From Aeromicrobium massiliense JC14 (GTDB lineage Bacteria > Actinomycetota > Actinomycetes > Propionibacteriales > Nocardioidaceae), in the NCBI RefSeq assembly GCF_000312105.1, contig NZ_HE978636.1, positions 241,696-305,695 of the forward strand: a stretch of 64,000 nt of DNA. The letters run 5' to 3'. Both the position numbers and the translations under genes were made by a program. Below the pieces are notes generated by a model. The model saw only the letters and a program-made list of their open reading frames with translations, did no database searches and was not told the DNA's origin. Positions 50,418 through 58,435 of the stretch are shown here, piece after piece. The first letter of the stretch is position 1. Each line of letters starts with the position of its first letter.

Positions 50418-51326
50418 GTGGACGAGTCTCGCTCAGGCCTGGCGCTCGGTGCCGGCGCCTACCTGTGCTGGGGTCTGTTCCCCCTCTACTGGCCGCTGCT
50501 CGAGCCGGCGGGCGCCCTGGAGTCGCTGAGCCACCGAGTCGTGTGGTCGCTGGGGTTCGTGGCGATCCTGCTCACCGTCACCCGCCGCTGGGGCGCCTTC
50601 CGCGTCCTGTGGCGCGACCCGGTCCGGCTGCTGTTCCTGGGCCTGGCCTCGGTGGTCATCGCGATCAACTGGGGTGCCTTCATCTGGGGCGTCACCAACG
50701 GGCACGTGATCGAGACGTCGCTGGGCTACTTCATCAACCCGCTCGTGACCGTGCTGCTGGGCGTGCTCGTGCTGGGCGAGCAGCTGCGCCCGGTGCAGTG
50801 GGTCGCGGTCGGCGTCGGCGCCGTGGCCGTCGTGGTGCTGACCGTCGACTACGGACGCCTGCCCTACGTCGCCCTGGCCGTGGCCGCGTCGTTCGCGATC
50901 TACGGCTTCCTCAAGAAGCGCGCCCAGCTGGGGGCCATCGAGTCGCTGGCGGTTGAGACCGCCCTGCTGACCCCGGTCGCGCTCGGCTACCTGGTGTTCC
51001 TGCAGCTCACGGGGTCGCTGGTGTTCGGGCACGAGGGCACCGGGAACGCGCTGCTGCTGGCCGGCACCGGCGTGGTCACCGCCGTGCCGCTGCTGCTCTT
51101 CGGCGGCGCCGCGACGCGGCTCAGCCTCACCAGCCTCGGGCTCCTGCAGTACCTCGGTCCGATCCTGCAGTTCGTGTTCGGCCTGCTGGTGTTCGACGAG
51201 GCGATGAGCGGCGCGCGATGGGCCGGATTCGTGCTCGTCTGGCTCGCCCTCGTGCTGTTCACCGCGGACGCCCTGCGGGCCCGTCGGCGCGTGCTGCGCC
51301 GGGCCGCCGAGAACGTCGCCTGCTAG
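50418..51326 (+). CDS. rarD: EamA-family transporter RarD
   Basis: 302 residues, ten-helix drug/metabolite transporter. RarD blocks are clear: GAYLCWGLFPLYWPLL at the N-terminus, SHRVVWS, INWGAFIWGVTNGHVIETSLGYFINPL across helix 4 (quoted in parts: INWGAFIWGV, GYFINPL), and LGLLQYLGPILQF. Substrate unknown; E. coli RarD is chloramphenicol-resistance linked only by weak evidence. It starts at GTG 50418. Confidence 0.93.
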   Translation: MDESRSGLALGAGAYLCWGLFPLYWPLLEPAGALESLSHRVVWSLGFVAILLTVTRRWGAFRVLWRDPVRLLFLGLASVVIAINWGAFIWGVTNGHVIETSLGYFINPLVTVLLGVLVLGEQLRPVQWVAVGVGAVAVVVLTVDYGRLPYVALAVAASFAIYGFLKKRAQLGAIESLAVETALLTPVALGYLVFLQLTGSLVFGHEGTGNALLLAGTGVVTAVPLLLFGGAATRLSLTSLGLLQYLGPILQFVFGLLVFDEAMSGARWAGFVLVWLALVLFTADALRARRRVLRRAAENVAC

Positions 51327-51344
51327 TCCGCGGAAGCGCGACGA

Positions 51345-51363
51345 GGCCCGGCCCGCCGGGTCC
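51345..51363 (+). terminator. Weak terminator-like hairpin after rarD
   Basis: GGCCCGG pairs CCGGGTCC with one bulged base, 18 bases after the stop. Confidence 0.35.
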
Positions 51364-51419
51364 TTCGCGCCCTCCTGCCCGGCTCGCCACTTCGGGATGC
51401 ATGCTCGAAAAACCGGACG

Positions 51420-51425
51420 TACCTT
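51420..51425 (+). promoter_or_regulatory. Possible -10 of the first secreted protein gene
   Basis: TACCTT, 36 bases before the ATG at 51462. A run CGAAAAACC lies just upstream, but no known -35 is recognised. The rest of the 135-bp gap from rarD holds only the weak hairpin at 51345. Confidence 0.3.
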
Positions 51426-51461
51426 CGAAGGGCACCGTGTCACCCGTCACAGGAGCAGGCC

Positions 51462-52379
51462 ATGACCGCCGTCGCGCGCAGCACCGTCCGGGCTCTCGCC
51501 TGGGCCGTCCTCGCGTGCGCCGCCTGGGTCGTGCTCGTGCTGGTCTCGGCCTCGGGCGCCCACGCCGACGAGCCCCGTGACGAGGGCCGCGACCGTCCCG
51601 TGACGAAGCTGGTCGACGGCCTCACCGAGCCGCTCACCGGCTCGTTGACCCGTGGCCTGCGTCCCGCCACCGACCCGGTGCTGAAGCCGGTCGAGAAGGC
51701 GGTGGCCCCGGTCGTGGAGCCGGTGACCGAGGTCGTGCGCAAGGTCGCCGAGCCGGTCGTCCGTCCCGTCGTCGAGAAGGTGGCGGAGCCGATCGCCCCG
51801 CTCGACCGCGAGGTCGTTGCCCCGGTCAGCTCCACGCTCGGCCGCACGCTCGCGCCGGCCACCCGCCCGTTGGAGCCGGTGCTCGAGCCCGTCCTCGACC
51901 CGGTCTCGGAGACCACCGACGAGGCGGTCGACCCGCAGCCGCGGCCCGTCGAGCGCGACGTCGTCCCGCCCAGCCCGGCCGCCGCCGACGCCGCAGCACC
52001 CACGGCCGACGCGGACGTCGACCGCCCGGCGGCCGTGACCCAGCCGGGTCTCGTCGCCGACCGGCACCTCGACCCCGCCACCGCGCGCCTCGGCGGTCTC
52101 CCGTCCCCCGTCGACACCTCCGCCGACGTCGTCGCGGCAGCCGGCCAGCAGGCGGCCGCCGCGACGCTCGAGCCCGGCCTGACGCTGGCCACGCCGACCG
52201 CCTCGAGCGGCTCGGCGTCCACACCCACCGCCGCGGGCCCGGCGACCGGACCGTTCGCCGCCACGCCCACCGATCTCGTCGTCCTACTGCGGCCCGAGCC
52301 GATCGCGCTCGCCGCGCTGCCGCGAGACGCCGACCACGACTCCCAGCACCACCTGCGCCCCGACGTCTCACCTGGATGA
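51462..52379 (+). CDS. Secreted Pro/Val/Glu-rich repetitive protein, function unknown
   Basis: 305 residues. A signal peptide with a long hydrophobic core is predicted to be cut after AHA (A35). Residues ~60-150 are built of short units around V-x-x-P-V/E (PVEKAVAPVVEPVTEVV and similar), giving an extended rod-like pattern. The rest is Ala/Pro/Thr rich, of low complexity. No cysteine in the mature part, no LPXTG and no membrane anchor. AGGAG lies about 7 bases before the ATG. The next gene encodes another secreted low-complexity protein 96 bases downstream, and the two probably form one unit at the cell surface. Confidence 0.7.
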   Translation: MTAVARSTVRALAWAVLACAAWVVLVLVSASGAHADEPRDEGRDRPVTKLVDGLTEPLTGSLTRGLRPATDPVLKPVEKAVAPVVEPVTEVVRKVAEPVVRPVVEKVAEPIAPLDREVVAPVSSTLGRTLAPATRPLEPVLEPVLDPVSETTDEAVDPQPRPVERDVVPPSPAAADAAAPTADADVDRPAAVTQPGLVADRHLDPATARLGGLPSPVDTSADVVAAAGQQAAAATLEPGLTLATPTASSGSASTPTAAGPATGPFAATPTDLVVLLRPEPIALAALPRDADHDSQHHLRPDVSPG

Positions 52380-52475
52380 GTGCGCCCTCGCCCGGCCCTG
52401 GCCGCGGCGACGCCCCCGGACGCCCAGCGTCCGACCGCACTCCCCATTCCTTGTGAGACGAAAGGTCTTCTTCCC

Positions 52476-54215
52476 ATGCACACCTGGATCAAGCGATCCC
52501 TCGGTGTGGCCGCAGTCGCAGGCGGGCTCGTGCTCGCCGGCGCCGCGACGGCCCACGCCGACGACGGCTCACAGCCGTCCCCGTCCACGTCGTTGTCCGC
52601 ACCGATCGAGATCGACAAGCTCTCGATCGGGCTGGGCAGCGAGGATCACGAGCAGTCCAGCGGCCGCACCAGCTGCGGCTGCTCCGGCACCGGCACCGGC
52701 GAGTCCCGCTCGTCGGAGCGCTCCGGCCTCGAGGTCGAGGTCGGCCGCACGACCGTCGACCCGGTCGCGACCCTCGGCGGCACCAGCAGGTCGCACGAGG
52801 GTGACGACGCGGCGAGCGTCGAGGCACCCGTCCACGTCGAGAAGGTGACCGCCGGCCTGGGGTCCACCGAGGAGCGGACGAGCTCGGGATCGGGCTCGAC
52901 CACGACGCGCGACGCGGCCTCCGGGCTCGGCGTGGACGTGGGCGAGGTCGACGCCGACCCCGCCGCCACGCTGGGTGGTGATGACCGCGGTCTCGAGGTG
53001 GAGGCCCCGGTGGACGTCGAGCACGTCGAGCTGGGTCTCGGCAGCCGTGAGTCCAGCACCACCACGGGCGGCACCGGCGCCGGCGGCGGCACCACCACCG
53101 ACCGCACCGAGTCCGGCCTCGGCCTCGACATCGGCGAGCTCACCACCCAGCCCGTCGTCGACCTCGACGGCACCCACCACGACGACGACAGCAACCCACT
53201 GATCGACGTCCCGCTCGACCTCGACGGCATCGAGCTCGGCCTCGGCAGCCGGGACTCCAGCACCACCACGGGCAGCACCGGCACCGGCGGCGGCACCACC
53301 ACCGACCGCACCGAGTCCGGCCTCGGCCTCGACATCGGCGACCTCACCACCCAGCCCGTCGTCGACCTCGACGGCGTGCTGACCGTCGAGCTGCCCATCT
53401 CGCTCGGCGGCATCGACCTGGGCCTGGGCCGCACCGAGACGTCGACGACGACCGGCCCGGAGACTCCGGCACCCGGTGACGGCGGCACCCCGACGACCCC
53501 GGTCGTCCCCACCACGCCGACCACGCCGACCACGCCGACCCAGCCGGGCACCGGTCAGCCGGGTCCTGACGGCATCGGCGGTCTTCCGGATCCGGGCACC
53601 GATCAGCCGGGCCCCGACGGCATCGGCGGTCTTCCCGATCCCGGCACCGGTAACGGCACGACGCCGGGCGCCAGTGGCACGAGCCCGGTCGTGACCCTGC
53701 CGGGCACCGGCGGCAACGGCACCGGCAGCGCCGGTCGTCCGACGCTGGGCGGTGGCCTGCTCGGCACCGTCGTCGGCACGGTGACCGGCGGCCTGGCGGA
53801 CGTGGTCGAGGGCCTCCTCGGGGGCGGCCAGGCGACCACGCCGACGGTCCCGGACGCCCCGACCACGCCGGCGATCCCGGACGTGACGGAGCCGGGCACG
53901 CGTCCGGGGCCCACCGACCCGGCGCCGGCTCCCGAGCCGACCGACCCGGGCACGCACGGTCCCGGCACCGGCGGCACCCCGCCGGCCGAGGGCCCGGACT
54001 GCGGCTGCGAGGGCGGCGGCGCCGGCCCGGCCGGCGACGCGACCGATGCGGTCGGCGACGTCGTGGGCAGCACCACGGAGATCGTGGACGAGGTCGTCGA
54101 GACGGTCACCGAGACCGTGTCGGACACCGTCGACGCCGTCACCGACGTGGTGGACGGCGCGACCAAGGGCCTCACGGGTGGCACGGCGGCGCCCGCGGAG
54201 GACGACGACTGCTGA
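52476..54215 (+). CDS. Secreted repeat protein with odd cysteine count, function unknown
   Basis: 579 residues. The signal peptide is cut after AHA (A28). Residues ~40-340 contain four full and one partial copy of a ~50-70-residue unit. Each has a hydrophobic P-I/V-x-I/L strand, GLGS, a Ser/Thr/Gly linker, SGLGLDIG and PVVDLDG. Then come TTP repeats, two exact-length 16-residue PGPDGIGGLPDPG units, Gly/Val segments and a helical stretch of TEIVDEVVETVTETV type. Mature cysteines are SCGC, DCGC and a final C-terminal Cys: five, an odd number. No LPXTG. I chose the ATG at 52476 for its signal peptide and AAAGG site. Confidence 0.72.
   Translation: MHTWIKRSLGVAAVAGGLVLAGAATAHADDGSQPSPSTSLSAPIEIDKLSIGLGSEDHEQSSGRTSCGCSGTGTGESRSSERSGLEVEVGRTTVDPVATLGGTSRSHEGDDAASVEAPVHVEKVTAGLGSTEERTSSGSGSTTTRDAASGLGVDVGEVDADPAATLGGDDRGLEVEAPVDVEHVELGLGSRESSTTTGGTGAGGGTTTDRTESGLGLDIGELTTQPVVDLDGTHHDDDSNPLIDVPLDLDGIELGLGSRDSSTTTGSTGTGGGTTTDRTESGLGLDIGDLTTQPVVDLDGVLTVELPISLGGIDLGLGRTETSTTTGPETPAPGDGGTPTTPVVPTTPTTPTTPTQPGTGQPGPDGIGGLPDPGTDQPGPDGIGGLPDPGTGNGTTPGASGTSPVVTLPGTGGNGTGSAGRPTLGGGLLGTVVGTVTGGLADVVEGLLGGGQATTPTVPDAPTTPAIPDVTEPGTRPGPTDPAPAPEPTDPGTHGPGTGGTPPAEGPDCGCEGGGAGPAGDATDAVGDVVGSTTEIVDEVVETVTETVSDTVDAVTDVVDGATKGLTGGTAAPAEDDDC
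53028..53171 (+). repeat. Repeat unit copy A inside the secreted repeat protein
   Basis: 144 bases (48 codons, from ELGLGSRESS to PVVDLDG). About 95% identical to copy B, with an offset of exactly 204 bases, which suggests a recent in-frame duplication. Confidence 0.85.
53232..53375 (+). repeat. Repeat unit copy B inside the secreted repeat protein
   Basis: 144 bases, near-identical partner of the unit at 53028-53171. More diverged units precede both (about 52590-52990). Confidence 0.85.
53556..53651 (+). repeat. Two 48-base tandem units (16 residues each)
   Basis: Adjacent copies 53556-53603 and 53604-53651 both encode QPGPDGIGGLPDPGT plus one residue. They follow a run of Thr-Thr-Pro codons. 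Confidence 0.8.
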
Positions 54216-54233
54216 GTCGTCGGACCGGACGGT

Positions 54234-54261
54234 CGTGGCCGGGCTCTCGGGCCCGGCCACG
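54234..54261. terminator. Bidirectional terminator
   Basis: A perfect 11-bp stem (54234-54244 with 54251-54261) between the convergent repeat-protein and polyprenyl synthase genes. Confidence 0.85.
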
Positions 54262-54275
54262 GCCGCCGTGGTGAA

Positions 54276-55268
54276 TCAGGTCAGACGGTTGGCCACGACG
54301 TCGCACAGCGCCCGCAGGGCCTCGCGGGCCGGGACGTCGGGCAGCTTGTCGAGCAGCGCCCGGGCCGCGTCGGCCTCGGCCTGGACGTGGGCGCGAGCCT
54401 CGTCCATCGCCGGGTGGGCGCGCAGCAGGGCCAGCGCCTCGGCGTGCTCGTCGTCGTCGGTCAGCGGCGTGGCCAGCAGCTCGCGCAGGCGGGCGTCGGC
54501 CGGGTCGGTCGAGCCGATCGCGATGAGCGTGGGCAGGGTCAGCACACCCTCGCGCAGGTCGGTGCCGGGCGTCTTGCCGGACGTCTCGGAGTCGGCGGCC
54601 ACGTCGAGCACGTCGTCGGCGAGCTGGAAGGCCGAGCCGATGCGCTCGCCGTACTCACCGAGCGCGGCCTGCACCTCGTCGGAGGCGCCCGACTCGCGCG
54701 CACCCATGAGGGCGGACGCGGCGATGAGCGAGCCGGTCTTGTCGGCGACCACGCCCAGGTAGTGACGCAGCGGGTCACCGCCCTCGGCCGGGCCGAGCGT
54801 CTCGTGGATCTGCCCGCGCACGAGGCGCGAGAACGTGCGGGCCTGGATGTGGACGGCCTCGGGGCCGAGGTCGGCCACGATGTCGGAGGCGAGGGCGAAC
54901 AGGTAGTCGCCGGCCAGGATGGCCAGCGAGTTGTCCCAGCGGGCGTTCGCGCTCTGCGCGCCGCGGCGCTTGGGCGCCTCGTCCATGACGTCGTCGTGGT
55001 AGAGCGTGGCCAGGTGGGTCAGCTCGACCACGGTGGCCGCCTCGACGACCTCGTCGCGGGCGGGGTCGCCGAACTCGGCGGCCAGCAGCGTCAGCAGCGG
55101 GCGGAAGCGCTTGCCCCCGGCGTTGAGCAGGTGCGAGGCGATCTCGGCGACGAAGCGCTCGTCGCGGTTCACGGCCGCCTGGAGCCGCGTCTCGACCCGG
55201 TCGACGCCGGCCTGGACGCGCGCCTCCAGCACGTCGTCGGTGAAGGACACACCGAGGCTCGTGGTCAT
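54276..55268 (-). CDS. Long-chain polyprenyl diphosphate synthase
   Basis: 330 residues from ATG 55268. The first Asp-rich motif DDVMD is at 92-96 and the second DDVLD at 218-222; GGKRFRP (51-57) binds IPP. Alanine at the fifth position before the first motif (A87) leaves room for a long chain, as in hepta/octa/nonaprenyl synthases. It probably makes the side chain of menaquinone, the partner of the nuo complex encoded just upstream (51 bases). AGGAG lies 13 bases before the ATG; an in-frame GTG at 55280 is an alternative but sits too close to that site. Confidence 0.9.
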   Translation of the reverse strand: MTTSLGVSFTDDVLEARVQAGVDRVETRLQAAVNRDERFVAEIASHLLNAGGKRFRPLLTLLAAEFGDPARDEVVEAATVVELTHLATLYHDDVMDEAPKRRGAQSANARWDNSLAILAGDYLFALASDIVADLGPEAVHIQARTFSRLVRGQIHETLGPAEGGDPLRHYLGVVADKTGSLIAASALMGARESGASDEVQAALGEYGERIGSAFQLADDVLDVAADSETSGKTPGTDLREGVLTLPTLIAIGSTDPADARLRELLATPLTDDDEHAEALALLRAHPAMDEARAHVQAEADAARALLDKLPDVPAREALRALCDVVANRLT

Positions 55269-55319
55269 GGGGCCGCACACACTCCTAGGTCCGGTCCGGG
55301 CCGGGCGGGACGACGCGGG

Positions 55320-56900
55320 TCACCGGACGAACGCGCCTGCCTGCTGCGCGAGATCGAGCACCGGACCCGGCATCACGCCGAGCGCCACCGTCGCCACGGC
55401 GGCGACGGTGACCACTACGGTAGTCATGGCGCCGGGCACGGCAAGCAGCGGCCCGTCCGGGCGCGGCTCGTCGAAGAACATGGTCAGCACGACCCGCACG
55501 TAGAAGAACGCCGCCACCGCCGACACCAGCACGCCGAGCACGACCAGCGGCCACAGCCCGCCGGCCCAGGCGGCGCTGAACACGCCCCACTTGCCGATGA
55601 AGCCCGCGGTCAGCGGGATGCCGGCGAACGAGAGCATGAACAGCGCGAACGCACCCGCGAGCCACGGCGCGCGTCGGCCCAGCCCGGTCCAGGTCTCGAG
55701 GTCGGTGGACTCGCCGCTGGCGTCGCGCACGAGCATCACGACCGCGAACGCGCCGATCGTCGCCACCCCGTAGGCGGTCAGGTAGAACAGCGCCGACGAG
55801 ACGGACGTGACGCCGTCGCCGCCCTGCGCGCCCACGACGCCGACCAGGATGAACCCGGCGTGCGCGATCGAGGAGTAGGCGAGCATCCGCTTGACGTCGC
55901 CCTGCGCGATCGAGCCGACCGCACCGACCAGCATCGTCAGCGCGGCGACGGCCCAGAACGCGGGCTGCCAGTCCCACTCGGCGCCGCCGAACGCGACCAG
56001 CAGCACCCGGGCCAGGGCGACCACCGCGGCCGCCTTGGTGCCGGCGGCCATGAACGCGGTGACCGGGGTCGGCGCGCCCTGGTAGACGTCCGGGGTCCAG
56101 CTGTGGAACGGGACGGCACCGACCTTGAACAGCAGGCCCACGGCGAGCAGGGCCACGCCGGCGAGCAGCAGCGGACGCTCCTGGGTGCGCGACGCGACCG
56201 CGTCCGCGACCTCGGCCAGCCCGAACCCGCCGGCGTAGCCGTAGACCAGCGCGACCCCGTAGAGGAAGAACGCCGACGAGAACGCCCCGAGCAGGAAGTA
56301 CTTGAGCGCCGCCTCCTGGCTGAGCAGCCGGCGCCGTCGGGCCAGGCCGCACAGCACGTACAGCGGCAGGCTCAGCACCTCCAGCGCCACGAACATCATG
56401 AGCAGGTCGGTGCTGGCGGCGAACAGCATCATGCCCAGCAGCGCGAACAGCGCGAGCGGGAAGACCTCGGTGTGCTCCAGCCGGTGCCGGGTGGCCTCGG
56501 CCTCGCCGGGCGAGCCGGGCGCGTCCGCGGCCCGGCCGGTGAACGCGCTCAGGCCGCCACCGAGCCGACGCTCGGCGAACAGCAGCATCGACAGCAGGGC
56601 CAGCACGAGCAGCAGGCCCCAGGTGAACAGCGCGGGCCCGTCGACCGACAGCGCACCCTCCGCGGCGACCTGGCCGCGGGCAAGCACCTCACCGTCCAGG
56701 ACGTCGACACGGGTGGCGGTCCAGACGGTCGTGCCGAGCGCGGCGAGCACGCCGGCGACCGCGACCGAGGCCTGGACCACGAACCGGGGGCCGCGCGGCA
56801 CGAACGCCTCGAGCAGCACGCCGACCACGGCGACGGCGCCCAGCACCATGAGCGGGGCGATCAGGTCCCACTCCAGGACGGGTGCGGGGATCTCGTTCAT
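55320..56900 (-). CDS. nuoN: NADH-quinone oxidoreductase subunit N
   Basis: 526 residues, 14 or so helices, antiporter-like. LFKVGAVPFHSWTPDVYQGAP and ALEVLSLPLYVL are family hallmarks, with buried lysines (AALKYFLLG, FKVG, IGKWG) that carry protons. Part of complex I membrane arm. The ATG (56900) shares one base with the nuoM TGA. Last nuo gene. Confidence 0.97.
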   Translation of the reverse strand: MNEIPAPVLEWDLIAPLMVLGAVAVVGVLLEAFVPRGPRFVVQASVAVAGVLAALGTTVWTATRVDVLDGEVLARGQVAAEGALSVDGPALFTWGLLLVLALLSMLLFAERRLGGGLSAFTGRAADAPGSPGEAEATRHRLEHTEVFPLALFALLGMMLFAASTDLLMMFVALEVLSLPLYVLCGLARRRRLLSQEAALKYFLLGAFSSAFFLYGVALVYGYAGGFGLAEVADAVASRTQERPLLLAGVALLAVGLLFKVGAVPFHSWTPDVYQGAPTPVTAFMAAGTKAAAVVALARVLLVAFGGAEWDWQPAFWAVAALTMLVGAVGSIAQGDVKRMLAYSSIAHAGFILVGVVGAQGGDGVTSVSSALFYLTAYGVATIGAFAVVMLVRDASGESTDLETWTGLGRRAPWLAGAFALFMLSFAGIPLTAGFIGKWGVFSAAWAGGLWPLVVLGVLVSAVAAFFYVRVVLTMFFDEPRPDGPLLAVPGAMTTVVVTVAAVATVALGVMPGPVLDLAQQAGAFVR

Positions 56901-58435
56901 CAGTGCCCCTCCTCGTGCGTCTCGGACTGCGCGACCGGCGCCGGCGTGCGCGGCTCCGGGTCGCCGACGCCCACCACGTGGGAGACCTCGTCGACCGCGG
57001 GCTCGATGACGTCCAGCAGCGGCTGCGGGTAGAAGCCCAGCGCGACGATGAGCACGACGAACGGGCTCAGCGCGGCCACCTCGCGGGTGCCCAGGTCGCG
57101 CATGCCGCCGACGTCCGGCGACAGCGGGCCGGTCATGGTGCGCCGGTACAGCCGCAGCACGTAGACCGCGGCCAGGACGATGCCGAGCGCGGCGATCGAG
57201 CCCAGCACCGGCTCGCGGCTGAACGTGCCGACGATGACCAGCAGCTCGGAGACGAACGGCGCCATGCCCGGCAGCGACAGGCTCGACAGGCCGCCGATCA
57301 GCAGCATCCCGGACATGATCGGCGCGATGCGCTGGACGCCGCCGAACGCCGCGACGTCGGCCGAGCCGCGCTGGGCGATCATCACGCCGGTGACCAGGAA
57401 CAGCACGGCGGTCGAGAGGCCGTGGTTGAGCATGTACAGCACCGACCCGGCCATGGACGTCGTGGTGAGCGCGAAGACGCCCAGGACGATGAAGCCGAAG
57501 TGCGACACCGACGTCAGCGCGACCAGCCGGCGCAGGTCGTCCGCCCCGATCGCGAGCAGCGCGCCGTACACGATGCTGATCACCGCCAGCACCATGACGA
57601 CCGGGCTGGCCCACTCCGACGCCCCCGGGAACAGCCCGAGGCAGAAGCGGATCATGCCGAACGTGCCGATCTTGTCGATGACGCTGACCATCAGCACGGA
57701 CGTCGCCGGGGTGGCCGCGCCGGCGGCGTCCGGCAGCCAGGTGTGCAGCGGCCACAGCGGCGCCTTGATCGCGAAGGCCAGGAAGAACCCGACGAACAGC
57801 AGCCGCTCGGTCCACACGCCCAGGTCGAGCTGCTGCAGGTCGGTGAGCAGGTAGGACGGCTCGCCGGCGTCGGCCGACAGCACGTACAGGCCGACGACCG
57901 CGGCGAGCATGACCAGGCCACCGACGAGGTTGTAGACCAGGAAGCCGATCGCCGCCCGGCCGCGCCCGGCAGTGCCGTAGCTGCCGATGAGGAAGTAGAT
58001 CGGCACCAGCGTCGCCTCGAACAGGACGTAGAACAGGAACACGTCCGTGGCGCAGAAGACGCCGATCGCGAGGCCCTCGAGCACGAGCATCCAGGCCAGG
58101 TAGCCGTTGCTGGCCCCCTCCGACGCCGGCAGCCGGTCGCGCAGCGCGGCCAGGACGACGAACGGGGTGAGCACGGTGGTGAGCAGCACGAGGGTGAGAC
58201 CGAGGCCGTCGACGCCGAGCGCGTAGTGGACGCCCATCGGCTCGATCCAGGTGCGCTGCTCGGTCAGCTGCATGCCACCGGCGTCGACGTCGTAGCGGGC
58301 GAGCACGGCGAGCGACAGGGCGAGCGTGGCGCCGGTGACCGCGACGGCGAACCAGCGGCCCCAGTCGCCGCGCGGGGCGAGGGCGAGGACGAGGCCGCCG
58401 ACGAGCGGCAGCAGGGCGAGGGCGGTGAGCATCAT
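56900..58435 (-). CDS. nuoM: NADH-quinone oxidoreductase subunit M
   Basis: 511 residues, antiporter-like complex I subunit. Family blocks [16 protein letters not shown] (with the key Glu), [18 protein letters not shown] (Lys), and [14 protein letters not shown]. The C-terminal tail after the last helix is His/Glu-rich. ATG 58435 overlaps the nuoL TGA (ATGA). Confidence 0.97.
   Translation of the reverse strand: MMLTALALLPLVGGLVLALAPRGDWGRWFAVAVTGATLALSLAVLARYDVDAGGMQLTEQRTWIEPMGVHYALGVDGLGLTLVLLTTVLTPFVVLAALRDRLPASEGASNGYLAWMLVLEGLAIGVFCATDVFLFYVLFEATLVPIYFLIGSYGTAGRGRAAIGFLVYNLVGGLVMLAAVVGLYVLSADAGEPSYLLTDLQQLDLGVWTERLLFVGFFLAFAIKAPLWPLHTWLPDAAGAATPATSVLMVSVIDKIGTFGMIRFCLGLFPGASEWASPVVMVLAVISIVYGALLAIGADDLRRLVALTSVSHFGFIVLGVFALTTTSMAGSVLYMLNHGLSTAVLFLVTGVMIAQRGSADVAAFGGVQRIAPIMSGMLLIGGLSSLSLPGMAPFVSELLVIVGTFSREPVLGSIAALGIVLAAVYVLRLYRRTMTGPLSPDVGGMRDLGTREVAALSPFVVLIVALGFYPQPLLDVIEPAVDEVSHVVGVGDPEPRTPAPVAQSETHEEGH

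Noticed and set aside
53494..53545. CRISPR-like short repeats near 53.5 kb
   Set aside because: They are Thr-Thr-Pro codon repeats within a coding frame, without spacers or cas genes.
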